Assembly: GCA_009667805.1 (NCBI GenBank)
Contig: CM019064.1
Location: 269,371,662 to 269,435,661 of the forward strand
Length of the DNA stretch: 64,000 nucleotides
Source: Leptobrachium leishanense
Taxonomy: Eukaryota > Chordata > Amphibia > Anura > Megophryidae
Direction of reading: 5' to 3'
Below the pieces are notes generated by a model. That model ran no database searches. It was given only the letters and a program-made list of their open reading frames with translations, and was not told where the DNA came from. Numbering within the stretch: the first letter of the stretch is position 1; every line of letters begins with the position of its first letter. Shown here piece by piece: positions 1 to 11,419 of the stretch. The position numbers and the translations under genes are program-made.

Positions 1-17
1 GTGACAATACTGTGCCT

Positions 18-66
18 ATTGTACAGCGCTGCGGAATATGCTGGCGCTTTATAAAGAATAATAATT
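18..66 (+). repeat. L2/CR1-like LINE 3' tail fragment
   Basis: The block 'gtacagcgctgcgg' followed by 'tggcgctttataaa' and an AT-rich tail resembles the 3' end of L2/CR1-type non-LTR elements common in amphibians. Similar blocks occur at 3308-3346 and, reversed, at 9537-9593. No coding part is attached. The family name is from memory. Confidence 0.5.
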
Positions 67-122
67 ACCTATGTTACATTAATAGCATTTCTGCTTTTTC
101 GTCTACGTTTCCGTTTCCAATA

Positions 123-302
123 AGGTCTATTCAAAGAAAGGTGAAAATCAGGAGAATTTGCAGGAGAAGAGAACAATGTAGATCAAATAGTCGATTTGGA
201 AAGTGAGATAAATGGGAGAAATTTTCTGGTTTGGCTATTTTGACCTAGAGTTTTCACTTCTCCAGTCATTCTCCGGAGTTTCACCTTTATTTGAATAGAC
301 CT
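123..302. mobile_element. Family B MITE, ~180 bp, inverted termini
   Basis: The two ends are inverted copies of about 24 bp: AGGTCTATTCAAAGAAAGG at the left, and the same with one mismatch when the right end is reverse-complemented. The interior has no reading frame. Its reverse complement matches the two halves of the element that flanks family A copy 3 (41835-41897 and 42792-42917) and a fragment at 38511-38572, so this is a real dispersed family. The first ~17 terminal bases are close to those of family A. Confidence 0.75.
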
Positions 303-303
303 G

Positions 304-3020
304 TATGTCATGTTTCTTGCATTTCTGCATTTGTTTCACATAGACCTTTCACGTTAAATATGGAACTGATTTGTTGAACTGTATTACAGTGTTGCAATAC
401 GTTTATTCCCTATCTTCCGCGCTTTTGTTTCAAGAATGAGATCTAGTTCCGCGAACTACGTGGAACTATATTGGCTCAAGTACAGTGAAACAGTGGTGAG
501 ATTGCTATTAAGGATTTTGAGGATTTTACAAAAATACTGGAATCTAGTGAGTAACCCAAGTTGTGTATGGTGGATAGTAGGCAACTCATATAATGCTAGC
601 AACCTAATTTGTAGCACAACACCCACTGACCTTCCATTAAGAATAGTCATGCTCTGGTTTTAACAAAACCTAGTGAAGACATTCTTCTATCAGGAAAACT
701 GAGGTTGTACAAGAGTAAAAGCCCTGAAAACATTGCTTTCAGGTCTTGATCAATGCCAAACTACACTTTACTTGCTTGGTCAGACTTGAAGAATGATTAT
801 ATATTTGTATTAGAAAATAATTTATCTGTGTAAGCTGAGTTTTATTACTATTGTTGGCGATTTCTGCTACATTCAAATAACCTAAGCTTCTGATGTCATG
901 CAATAAAAATAAGCTGTACAATATAAATCAAGTTAACAAAAGCTGGAAATGCATTTATGGGATCTATGCCAAGACCGGTAATAACCCATAATTAGCTTAT
1001 CAGTTTCTTGGTTTTCCTATATAGTAATACACAAAATATACTGTAGAGAACTAAATAAAAATCGACATTGTTCCATGCATTAAAAAATATCTGACATATG
1101 AGTAAATCAATAGATACCTAGGCAAAATACATCAATATTCAATTTAGTAAATGCAAATCAGATATCCAATATATCGTGGTATAATGAATATGGAACTTAA
1201 GCCCTGTATGCATTGTATCATTTTTTGAATTCTTTAAGATGATGTCTTGCCAGACTGTACTATGCAAACTTGTAAGATAGACAAGGCAGACTGTGCGACC
1301 TGTTAAGTCTTTCATGTCAGACTGTACGATATAAATCTTGACCGAGACAACTAGCCTTGATTCAGCATGTTCCAACACGGAAAGCCCTTAAGGGAGGTCA
1401 CACTGTAGGAGTCTGTCACTGCCAGTAGATTGTCAAAGGCGTGAAGACCATTTAATTGCCACCTGTGAACATGTCACACTAGGGGATCAAAGACTCACAA
1501 TTTTGACCTTTGACAACAGAAATCTTTTAGGATCTCAGAAATTTGACTTGGATGGCAAAATGATGGCCAAAAACGTACAATATGGATCCACCTTCAAGCA
1601 TAAGGTTTTACGATTTTTTTTTTAATGTAGACTTCAGAATCATGTTACACCATCTCTTATACAGCTACATTATTTAGAAATAATGTAATTCTAAACTTCT
1701 AAAACTTCTAAAACCTGTCAAAGTGCATTCAAATGAACATTAATGTTAGATTGAAGGTCCTAATTTTATTAAGGACACTGAGGCGAGTATAATGCTTAAC
1801 CTTTCCTTACTTCTCCCTTAGCAGCAAAAGAAATACATTAACATTAAAAAAGGAACTTCAAAAATGCCTAGGAACAGCTGATATAGGGATAACAAATCAA
1901 ATATAAGCATGGCAACACTTTTCTCTTGTCCTTTGTGTATGCAATTATACATCTTTTTTTAACAGACATTTTAGTAGGATTAGAGTGTTTGAACATGACT
2001 CAGACAGAAATAAAATATCTGCCAAATAAGTAAGATCTCTCTAATCACAGATTTGTTTGCATGACATGAGACAAAACAACATTGCAAGGTTGGCAGATAC
2101 CTGCTTAACTGAAAAGGATGTATTGTTTTTCGATGAAAAATGACAGCAAGAGCCGGTTGTCATCCAGAGATACAACAAGAGGGATTGCAATTCTGTCCAG
2201 GCACCAATGTGATGGTCCATGATCTGTGGTCAGACATTCTAATTTCAGGATTCCATGCTTTATCGAGTAAAAGTCAATTTCAAAATTCTGGGATAGTTGT
2301 ATATCTCGGTATACTATCCAAGGGACAAAATGCTGTATATGCTGATGCAATAGACAATGAAAATACCCAGATGGGTCTGTCAAGGTAAGCGGTCAAGGTA
2401 ATTCATATAGTAGACATGGGAACCATGCTTGGGATTTTCAAAAAGCTGCTATCAGTACAATTGTTGCTAATTGCTTTCAAATGTGAGTAAGCATTTTGGA
2501 AAGTTTGACATGTCGACATGCCTTTGAGAAAGTAGTCTGGAGGCAAAGATCAAGAGTTGAATGCCTGCAGTTTCCTGAGTGTTATACGGTACACAGAATT
2601 ATGGTTTTAAGTGACATACTGTTTTGAGTGACCATACATGAAATGTTTGTTTGTGAGTTTTTCGTGCAATTTACTCTCCATTTCAATATGTAAGTATTTT
2701 TTTTAACCTTTTGTAAGATTTCATTAAAATGTTTAAGCACTAGGATAGCTTTCGTCACTGTTTGAGTCTTCTTTGGTGAAGCCAAATTAAGCGTTGTGTG
2801 ATGGAGGAGATTAATGAGGGTGGTGCGGTATGTGTCGGTCATTGTTTCAAATAAGGAAGAGCATGGCAGTACTTACACATAAAATTTGAGTCCTTCATGC
2901 TCATGAAGAACTCAAAAAATGAAAGAGCAAACTCTACTCTTGTTTTGAAGTAATAAAACGAACAAAGTCCATTCTTGTTTTGAAGCATCAAAAACCGTCA
3001 AGCTATTTTGTTTTCGCTTC
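304..3020. other. AT-rich DNA with no supportable feature
   Basis: This is AT-rich, low-complexity sequence. Open frames are short, overlap on both strands (for example near 2105-2388) and show no recognisable domain, signal peptide or splice pattern. I see no RNA gene and no clear repeat boundary. A small decayed transposon could be present but cannot be shown from the sequence alone. Confidence 0.5.
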
Positions 3021-3029
3021 TACACGTCT

Positions 3030-3200
3030 AACCCCTTCACTAGCAAGATTGAGTATAATGGATCTTCCGAAGCACCACCTGGTGTCCTGATATTAAATAT
3101 ACCAGATGTGGTCCAATTCTGGAGCAATGCAAAGGAAATTTGTTTATTGCAAATGAAATTCATTTGCAAACAAGCTCCAGAATATGCCCCTAAAGTGCTA
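3030..3200. repeat. Hairpin-bearing short repeat fragment
   Basis: It starts near 'aaccccttcact', the terminal motif of the TTAA-type elements elsewhere in the window. It contains an interrupted hairpin in which 'attctggagc' (about 3116) pairs with 'gctccagaat' (about 3174) around an almost perfect 19-bp palindrome, GCAAATGAAATTCATTTGC. A similar 'gcaaatgaaattcatttg' hairpin sits in the element at 23196-23663. It is probably a truncated relative of that element. Confidence 0.45.
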
Positions 3201-3299
3201 AAACAATTTGACCAGCTGGGACTCTGTAAGTTCTCAAGCAGGGTCCTCCTTCCTTCTGTTCCATGTGTGTAACATGTATGTATATTTGTTATGCCGTCT

Positions 3300-3350
3300 C
3301 TCCCATTGTACAGCGCTAAGGAGTTTATTGGCGCTTCATAAATACTTGTA
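3300..3350 (+). repeat. L2/CR1-like LINE 3' tail fragment
   Basis: It contains 'gtacagcgctaagg' and 'ggcgcttcataaat', the same tail motif as at 18-66, with nothing coding upstream. Confidence 0.5.
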
Positions 3351-3667
3351 ACTGTAGCTGTAAAATACAGAGCCCCAGCTGATTCAGCATGGAGCCCCAG
3401 TTGCAGTTTATAAGGCCTGAAGCACCTAGGGCGTAAGGCCCTTAAATTGCCTCTGATGCCAGGATGCAGGGAGGATTTTTTTCAAGAAGGTTTTGCAGCG
3501 CGTGAGGAGATTGAGTGGGAGTGGTGTGGGAGGAATCGACAGGAGGGTACTTAAGGCGTGTGTGGAGAGGCTCTGCGCGCCTTTTTATCCCGAGGTAGAA
3601 AATCTGTGCTGCGTCAGAGAAGTGGTGTTTTTTTCGGCTTTTTGCCTTGAAATTATTGTTTTGAAAA

Positions 3668-5050
3668 ATGGCGGAAGGTGGTGGGCTGGAGTCACTACTG
3701 GAGGAAGTGCGGGAGGTGGCTCGGCACCGTGGTGTGGAGTGGGCCAGAAGAAGCCTGTCGGAGGTGTTGTGGCGGATGGGGGTTCTCGGCCTGCCAGGAT
3801 TTCGAGGCCTCCAGTGCGGTTTAATCTGGGAGGCGAATCCAGTGATATATCGGTGGCCGAGAGATTGAGATTGGAGGCTGTGAGAGGTCGTGGTCGGTTG
3901 GTCCAGCGGATGTTGGCTGGTGGTGACGCAGTTGGAAATGAGGCTGGCGTGAGCGCTTCCAGGCGTGTGGAAGGTAGGAGCTTGTGGCCGGCTTCGGGGG
4001 CTTAGGATCCTTCCGGTGGAGGGGTGGTGTGGTGAGCTCTACCAGGAGAGAAGGAGTGCGGAGTTCAAGGAGTTCCTCAGGGAGAAGGAGAGGTCGGTGT
4101 TCCGCCAGGGGTCCCAGAGGAGGAGCAAGGGCTCTCTCAGGGACTGATGTTTCGGCGGTAAGACAGTTGGTGGATAGGCATGTGGACGGTGATGTGACAC
4201 AGGGTGTTGGTGTGCGGGATGAGGGCACCCAAGAGCTCGAAGTAAATTGGTGTTCAGGTGGTGGAGATGATGGGGCTCCGGAGGTGGTTGTGAGGGAGCG
4301 AGTGGTTGATTTTGGTACTTCGGGTTCTGGGGCTCATCGCACTATTAATTTTTCGTCCACAGTTCCAATGGTTCAGGAGAGGAGTCCACAGCCGGTGGGT
4401 GGTTTCCAGGCTGCTGGAGTTGGTGGAGGTGGTGCAGGAGGTTTGGAGTCGGTGGCGATGGAGGTGCCAGGAAGTTCGGGAGGACCTAGTGTGGTGACAG
4501 GTAACGGAAATGGTGGTGATGTTGCTTCTTTCATGTCTTTTTTACATGGGGCCTTTGAGGCTTGGTCGGGTTCACCAAGGGGTGTGAACCAGGGTGTGGA
4601 TTTGGCTCAAGCTTGGAAGGGGGCAGGTGGGCCAGTTGTGAAAGCCGGTGGAGCTCTTGGTGGTGAAGTTATGGCTTCTAATGGGCCGAGTGGCAATGTG
4701 GGTTCACTTGGTGAGTCCACAGGAGTGGCGGATGTGGCAAGGAGGAATGCCTACGTGTCATTTTCTGGGCCTTTGGGGTTTCATTTGAAACAGGAGGTTA
4801 AAGAAGGCATATGGTGGGGGGAGTATGTGGAACTTTTCCCCTGCTTCCATTGGATGAGGTGGCTGGGGTAAAAGATGATTCGTCTAAGGACGGTTTAAAG
4901 GAAGAGGAGGAAAGGAAGAGGTTTCGGAGGATTCCTAAGTCATTCGGGAATTGGCTCCGGGTTTTCTGTATTTTGGCAAGTGTGGTTGGGGAAAAGAGCC
5001 CACAGCACTGTTTGGGTCTTTTTTGTTATGAGGATGGGATTTGGTAAGAG
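3668..5050 (+). pseudogene. Ngaro gag-like protein, frameshifted
   Basis: A plausible start is the ATG at 3668, after 'gaaaa', giving a product beginning MAEGGGLESLLEEV. The frame then changes at least twice: the frame of 3668 gives way to the long Gly/Val/Ser-rich frame 3984-4871 and then to one running through about 4811-5047. The middle part is low-complexity, with Gly/Arg/Ser-rich runs such as SSRSSSGRRRGRC. The end carries a charged patch (KEEEERKRFRRIPKSF) just before the reverse transcriptase. By position it is the structural protein of the element. The sequence itself shows no zinc knuckle. Function is inferred from order alone. Confidence 0.6.
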
Positions 5051-5052
5051 GG

Positions 5053-6683
5053 CAAGACAAGGAGGTCTGCCTTTTGGAGGGTCTGGAGAGGGGAGCTTCC
5101 CCGGTTAAACTCGACGCGATGTTACCGTGGCTAAGGCTTTACAGAAGACGTAGAGATGCAGAGTTTTTACGTGTTGCTTTTGGTGTTGGTTTTCGGATTC
5201 CTTTTGTGGTAAGGCCTGGGGGTGGCAAGCTAAGAAATTTGAAGTCGGCTAGAGTGTATCCGGAGGTAGTTCGGGAGAACGTGTTTAAGGAGATTGGGGC
5301 TGGTAGGATGGCTGGTCCATTCTCATCTCCTCCGGTGCAGGATTTGAGGATATCCCCTTTGGGGGTTGTGCTGAAGCGGAAGGCGGGAGATTTTCGTTTG
5401 ATTCATCATTTATCCTTTCCACGGGGGGGAAATTGGTGAGGAGTTGGCCTCGGTGTCATACGTGTCATTTGATTCTGCGGTCAGTTTGGTTCGTGATGCA
5501 GGACCGGGGGCTTTGATGGCCAAAGTTGATATTGAGTCGGCTTTTTGGTTATTACCTATTCATCCTTCGTGTCATCATCTTCTGGGATTTTGGCTTGAAG
5601 GCGAATTTTATGTGGATTTATGTTTGCCTATGAGTTGTTCCATTTCCTGTTCCTTTTTTTGAATGTTTCAGTACATTTTTGGAATGGGTGGGAAGTAACG
5701 TGGCAGGGTCGAATAATCTGACTCATTATCTGGATGATTTCTTGTGTGTGGGAAGGGAAGGGACAGGAGAGTGTCTGCACATTCTTCGGTCTTTTCAGTG
5801 GGTGGCACACTGATTTGCTGTTCCTTTGGCCTCTGATAAAACAGAAGGTCCAGCATCGGTTATCACTTTCTTGGGAATTGAGATTGATTCAGTAAAGGGT
5901 GAGTGTCGTTTACCTGTGAAAAAAGTGGTGGAAGCTTTGAAACAGGTTGAAGGGGCCCTGTCGGTTAAGAAATTACAGTTGAGAGAGCTTCAGTCGCTGA
6001 TTGGTCGCTTGAATTTTGCGTGCAGGGTCATTCCAGTGGGAAGAGTCTTTTTACGTGGATTGGCTTTGGCGACACGGGACGTTCGGGAAGGTCATCACTT
6101 TGTTAGGATTTCCAGGACCTTGAAGGAGGATTTGGAAGTGTGGAAATCCTTTTTGGTGGTGTTTAATGGGGTGGCCTTATTCCCTTCAAAAGAGGTTTTG
6201 GCGAAGGAGCTGGATTTTTTTACAGACACCTCGGGAGGTGTTGGTTTTGGGGTATATTTTGGGGGACGTTGGTGTGCTTCTCATTGGCCTGATAGTTGGT
6301 TGGCATCTTCCTTGGTGCGGAATTTAACCTTTTTGGAGTTGTTTCCATTAGTAGTGGCCTTGGAGCTGTGGGGAGGTGCTCTGGAGGGAAGAAGGATCCT
6401 GTTCCGTTCTGACAACATGGCGGTGGTGGCGGCGGTTAATTCTTTGTCGGCTTCATCATTGCCAGTCATTAAATTGCTGAAGAGATTTGCGTTGATGTGT
6501 CTTAAGTTTAATGTTTTATACAGGGCAAGGCATGTCCCGGGTCGCCTTAACTCAGTGGCGGATGCTTTGTCTCATTTTCAGTGGGGCAGGTTTCGTTCCC
6601 TGGCTCCGTTGGCAGAGGAGGTGGGCACCCCTTGTCCGGAGGGCCTTTGGCAGCTAGGCTCGGAATTTTTGGAAGATGGGTGA
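5053..6683 (+). pseudogene. Ngaro reverse transcriptase/RNase H, frameshifted
   Basis: The polymerase would copy element RNA into DNA. Visible parts are an N-terminal fingers region (about 5053-5439, ending near LKRKAGDFRLIHHLS), a palm segment (5444-5650, with AKVDIESAFWLLPI) and the catalytic YLDD box at 5727-5738. A long open segment follows at 5826-6683, with TFLGIEIDS, a connection domain, and an RNase H-like region with FFTDTSGGVGFG, a second acidic site near LFRSDNMAVV, and RHVPGRLNSVADALSHF. The domain order and the 'N.VADALS' ending match the DIRS/Ngaro group. Breaks: a stop or shift near 5440, another near 5650 in a poly-T run, and another near 5810. The end overlaps the start of the recombinase frame (6581), as expected for a compact element. 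Confidence 0.85.
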
Positions 6684-7545
6684 GAGGTTCTTTGTCGGAG
6701 TCATCTTGGAAGGCCTACTCGCGAGTATGGAGGGATTGGGACGCTTTGGCTGAGCGGTTCAAGTACGTGGCAGTGGGTGGTTTGGATGAGGAAAGTCTGC
6801 TCAGAGCATACCTCATTCGGTTATTTGAGTCTGGGGCATCTCCTGGAGTGGTTCGGCAGTCTTTAGCCGCCTTGGCTTTCCTTTTTCAGGTATCGGGAAT
6901 AAGAGATGTCACCAAGGATTTTGTGATCAGATGTGCAGTTCGGGGTTATGTGAAGGGGAGATGCAGGGCAGACGCTAGGCGTCTAGTTTCGAGAAAATTA
7001 TTGGAGAGGCTTTGGGATTTTGTTGGGAGTTTTTGTTCTTCACCTTATGCGGTTCTGCTTTTGAGGGCGGCTTTTTATTTAGGGTTTTTGGGGCATTTCG
7101 AGTGGGTGAATTGGTGTGTAATTCTAAGAAAGGAGGTGGTGGTTTAGGAGCTGATGCGGTTTGGTTGGGAGTTAATGATCTGGTCATTTGGGTAGGGGGC
7201 GTAGAGTTGGTTTATTCAGTGTGGATAACTGTGTGGTTTGTCCAGTGGAGAACGTTAAGAAATGTTTGGAGGTAAGGGTGGAGTCTAGTGTCGCCTTTTT
7301 TATGTCACGCGGATGGGTCGGCTTTATCAAGATTTCAGTTTATTTCTATTTTTAAGAAGCGTTTGAGTTTAGGGAGAAATCCGAGAGAATTTGGTTCTCA
7401 TTCTTTTCGTATTGGGGCTGCAACAGAAGCTTCAAGGGTGGGTTTGTCGACAACGGAAATTCAAGAATTGGAAGGATGGAACTCAAGGGCTTTAAGTCTT
7501 ACGTTCGTCCTGGTTTGCTGTCATGAATTTTTGCAATCATCTGTT
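6581..7545 (+). pseudogene. Ngaro tyrosine recombinase, three frames
   Basis: This is a phage-integrase-type recombinase that would join the DNA copy to the genome through a tyrosine nucleophile. The N-terminal SAM-like domain is open from 6581 (SLSESSWKAYSRVWRDW ... RAYLIRLFESG). Box I arginine is in GAFRVGELV, codon 7099-7101, but only in another frame, so a shift lies near 7090. Box II is H-S-F-R, with His 7399-7401 and Arg 7408-7410 (HSFRIGAAT). The expected catalytic tyrosine is encoded at 7500-7502 (context FKSYVRPG) one frame over from box II, so a second shift lies between 7410 and 7500. All catalytic residues are thus still present in the DNA but cannot be made in one protein. Confidence 0.85.
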
Positions 7546-7919
7546 AAAGCTGGGAGGCAATGTGGAGCACAGTTTGCTGTATGTTATGCTGTGTTATGTT
7601 TTCAACTTTTTTTAAAAATAAATAAATTTTGAAATCTGTAAAATATCAAATTTATACATGAAATATGAATTATACCTTTTATACGGAATATATATTCTAT
7701 TTTATCTTTGTACTTTGTTGGTTGTTTGGGGTTGAGTGTGGGGGTTTGTAGTATTTGGAGGCAAGGAGTTGGTGTATGTTTATGATATGTTTTTCTTTAC
7801 AGGTATGGTCATGGTTATGGGGAGGGTTGTGTGGTGGTTTGGTGTGTAGTTTTTCTCTTAAAGTATTTTGTGTGGTGAATTTTTTCTTTTAATGTGTTTT
7901 TGTTTTTGCAGATCCTCCG

Positions 7920-8508
7920 AGAGTGGTGTGGATTATTGGTGACTCGCTGATTTTTTTGGGCGAGAAGGGCATTGGTGCGATCCTCTGGAGTTCAGATGGG
8001 TCTGCTTGGGTCGGCAACACGGGTACGGTGGATCAGAATCCATGGACTCCTTTGGGAGGAGTTTAAGCCAACAGTTTTGGGTGCCCTGAGGCACGGTGAA
8101 GTTCCCCATGTGCTGGTGGTTCACATGGGAGGGAACAATTTGGGTGTGGTCCCTCTTTGTATGCTGCTGGAGCAGATGCAGGAAGATCTGCGGCAGTTGA
8201 GGGTGTGGTCACCATGGACAGTGGTGGTGTGGTCCGAGGTGATGCCAAGGATGGTGTGGGAGCAGGCGGAGAATGAGGAGGCGGTGCGGCTGGGCCGTAT
8301 CAAGCTGAATCGCTGCATGGGAAGGTTCGTGAGGAGGATGGAGGGTGTGGTGGCGCGACATCTACCTTTTGAAGAGGAGGAGGCGTGGTGTTATTTTATG
8401 GTGGATGGAGTTCACCTGACAGATGTGGGCAAAGATCTGTTCATCCTGGGGCTCAAGGATGGGATCGAACAAGCCCTGTTTTTTCTTGGTGGGGGAGCTC
8501 TCACATAA
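7920..8508 (+). pseudogene. Ngaro SGNH/GDSL hydrolase, frameshifted
   Basis: It encodes a predicted esterase-like SGNH hydrolase. Block I is VVWIIGDSL, with the Ser of GDS at 7944-7946. The frame shifts near 7960-7970 and then stays open to the stop at 8506-8508. Block III appears as MGGNNLG, and the C-terminal catalytic Asp/His pair appears as DGVHLTDVG. A subset of Ngaro elements is known to carry such a domain after the recombinase; its job in transposition is not established. It is preceded by a pyrimidine tract ending TTTTTGCAG at about 7911, just before the coding block, which looks like a 3' splice site. The region 7620-7910 between recombinase and hydrolase is non-coding and could be an intron. 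Confidence 0.8.
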
Positions 8509-8815
8509 GGGGTTATGTGAGGAGCTCGTGGCGGGGGCTTGTAGGCAGTGCTGGCTAGGGGTTCCTTTTTAGTTAGGATTACTTTGGTCAGATGGTTGGG
8601 AGTTGGGAAGATTTTTGGTGGATGGTTGGTTTGGAGGTGTGTGGGGGTTGTGGGGAGTCCTCTTTCAGCACTGGATTATTGTTTTAATTTGTTATTAGAA
8701 TTGTTATGTCATTATGGTGGGTTTTAGTGTGGAGTTTTTAGCTGTGGCCTATATATAATAAATATATATATTATTCCACAGTTATGTGTTTGCGTATTTT
8801 TGTGTGTTTTTTTTG
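8509..8815 (+). other. Presumed Ngaro 3' untranslated region
   Basis: This is non-coding G/T-rich sequence following the hydrolase stop, with an AT-rich 'ataataaatatata' block near 8755 that contains AATAAA and could serve as a polyadenylation signal. The terminal repeats expected for Ngaro were not recognised. Confidence 0.5.
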
Positions 8816-10370
8816 TCTCCCAGAGTCCGACCCGGTCATCAGTAGGCGACTTATGCTTTTTGGCCAGCAGATGGCGAGATGTGCCTGCGAAATAGGGCTA
8901 CTACAGTAAAAAATACATTGAAAATATTTTCTGGTATCTTTATACTGTATAAATAATGAGAGATTTTCCAAAAAAAAAAAACCCAATGATACCTGACTGT
9001 GGTTTTATGGAAAATCACTTGGAAGTACAGGGGTTGAAATGTGCTGCTTGGAATATAAATTAACATTTTTTTATGTGTTCATGGTCTTTGGGCACTCTGT
9101 GAAGAGCTGGTGAATAATCACGTATTGTTCTCTACATAGAGTTAAATCAAGATTTTTTTTATTTATAGATAAGTTTCAGTATTAAGTGCATGCACCACTT
9201 TGATTTTATGTTAGCAGAATTATTAGATCTGCCATAATATTCTATACACTATAATAATACAATATCCCCACCTGTTCCCTTTTGTTTCACTTACCTTAGT
9301 CCCTTAGATTGTAAGCTCACGGGATGTCTGGCTGAGCACTTGTATAAAGTGCTGCATTTGCAGGACAATTATCCTACGGGCAGGGCCGTCTGTTCCTGAT
9401 GTTTTATTACTTATTATGTCACCTGTCTGTGCTTGTATTTCTATTCATTGTAACAATAATTTTATAATGTTTTTTTTTTTGCATGGCTGCAAAACATATT
9501 ATGCAGATCAAAACAAGTAAAAATGTACTTGACTTATATAGTTACAAGTATTTATAAAGCGTCAACAAGTTCCATAGCGCTGTACAATCACTCATGACTT
9601 TTGCTCCATGGCTATTCTGTTTTAGGTTTCCTTGCCTTCATAAAGTAATCCACTTCCTAACCCCTATACTTTTGCCCACTGGTTTTGGCTAATGTCTTAT
9701 CTATGTTTCATGGCTGAGACAAAAAAATATAATTATAATGAAAGAGACACAAATATAGTATTCTTAGCATTGCCCACATAGCTAGAATGCTTGATTTAGA
9801 AATTTACTGCAAGAATTTGTTTCAGCACAAAGTTCAACAACCTTTGGCAGACATCATTGCCCAAGGCTATTTTGTACGACATTGTCCTGAAGTGGCTGAT
9901 CTACTGCTCTGGCAGCCAATATTTATGCATCATTGTGATGTTACCTTCACCACAGGAGAAAATTCAAAATACACAACGTTTTATTTATGCTTACAGAGGC
10001 ATGCATTGTTAGTGAGCACTATGGTTTAAAATGTATTGTATTAAACAGATGGAATGCATGTCAAATACGCTTTGCTGTCACTATTATAAAATACCATATA
10101 CCCAAAGTACAGCACTTACCAATATCACACGCTGTGATATTAATATGAAACTACGAAACACATGCTTGAGTTTTAACACAAATTCAGTGGTCTTTTTTCT
10201 ATAATATACATTCATTATGTTTGCTTTTTTCGGGTTAACTGACTTGCAAGTTATATGATTGGCTTAAACTGGTCTGATGTGGTTTGAGTGGGAACACTGA
10301 CAACATCAGCCAGTGCTTATTCTCCTGCCACGCAGTTTTGATTTGTCATAGATCTCACTAGTAGCTACAC
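8816..10370. other. AT-rich DNA with two L2-like fragments
   Basis: The segment 9298-9400 has 'tagattgtaagctcacggg' and 'gggcagggccgtctg', the signature of an L2/CR1-type LINE 3' region. The segment 9537-9593 holds the 'gcgctgtacaat' tail in reverse. Nothing else is recognisable. The small frames around 8771-9066 and 9787-10029 show no domain. Confidence 0.5.
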
Positions 10371-10458
10371 TGTATGGAACAAAAAGTATTGGGACGACTG
10401 ATCATTACACCATTAGGGACTTTTATGACATTGCATTTGAAACACATAAGGGGTTAAT

Positions 10459-11282
10459 CAGAAAGCACAGAAATTTCAGTGAATTTTCGGTGCTTTCTCA
10501 CTCGGCGCACTTCAATGCACTTTGGCTATTACACTTCGCTGACACTGTAGTGAATTTACTAATCACAGCAGGGTCCCCGAAGTGCGGGGAACATGGAGCC
10601 GCTGATATTCACCGTTCAGACCGCTGAATGACCCCGAAGACCACAGATCAGACTACCGATCAGACCACCGAACGCCGTTGAACTGCAGAAAAACAAAACA
10701 GAACTTTGCTATTCTTCTAAAAGGTGTTTAAACAATAAAAAAGCATGAAAACGAGTGTAAATAATAAAAAAAGGTCTTATAAAAAATAATGAAATGGTCT
10801 GTTACAGAATAAAAAAACACCTTTAAAAAAAGTTGGGTGTCAAAAATTTTATCTAAAAGAATACAACAAAATGTTCCAAAAAAATAAAATAAAAATCCAA
10901 AAACGGTTTGATGAAACAGAAAAGAATAAACGGTTGAGAAAAAAATGATGATATTCTTTTACTTTAAATCCTATGAGATTGACCTGTTTAAACCTTTCAA
11001 ATAAAATCATTGAAAATCAGGGCATTTTACTGATACTTTGGTGCAGTTTGGCATTCCCTGAATAGACTGACCATATTTTGTTACCACTGACAATTTCATT
11101 GCCGCCGAAGATCGCTGAATTGCGGGGATCTGTGGGGAATTGCACCATATTTTGCTGTCAATTCACCAGTATTTGACGGATTGACAGTTTAGTGAATCAA
11201 TGAACTACCACGAAATTGCAACATATGGCAAAATTCACTGTTTGGTGCAATTCGGTGCAAGTTCACCGCTTACCATCACAAT
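10459..11282. mobile_element. Unclassified MITE-like insertion in Tc1
   Basis: This insertion interrupts the Tc1-like sequence. The interior has 'gcagggtccccgaagtgc', echoing 'acagggtccccgaa' in family A, so the two families may be related. It carries many short self-complementary words such as 'gaattttcggtgc' and 'gcaattcggtgc', typical of palindrome-rich MITEs. There is no reading frame of note. Boundaries are approximate because part of the Tc1 host was deleted with it. Confidence 0.5.
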
Positions 11283-11419
11283 TGTGTTCGAAGGGGGTTG
11301 AGGTCAGGGATCTGCGCCAGTCAAGTTCTTCCACACCAAACACATCCTACCATTTCTTCATGGACCTTTCTTTGGGCACTGTCAAAATAGTAATGCTGAA
11401 ATGCAGAGTTGGAAACATA

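Larger units (their letters stand above)
3480..8815 (+). mobile_element. Ngaro-type tyrosine-recombinase retrotransposon, decayed
   Basis: The order is a gag-like region, reverse transcriptase with RNase H, tyrosine recombinase, then an SGNH hydrolase, all on the plus strand. That combination is characteristic of vertebrate Ngaro elements, a DIRS-related group that inserts through a tyrosine recombinase instead of an integrase and has no ordinary LTRs. The DNA is GC- and GT-rich against an AT-rich background, so its extent stands out, but the exact termini are not visible. I could not find the split direct repeats expected at the ends. Several frameshifts and stops break every reading frame, so this copy is not functional as it stands. 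The downstream limit is set where composition returns to background, after an AT-rich 'atatataataaatatata' stretch. Confidence 0.85.

Noticed and set aside
2105..2388. Overlapping plus and minus frames as a real gene
   Set aside because: Both strands are open by chance; neither translation shows a recognisable domain.
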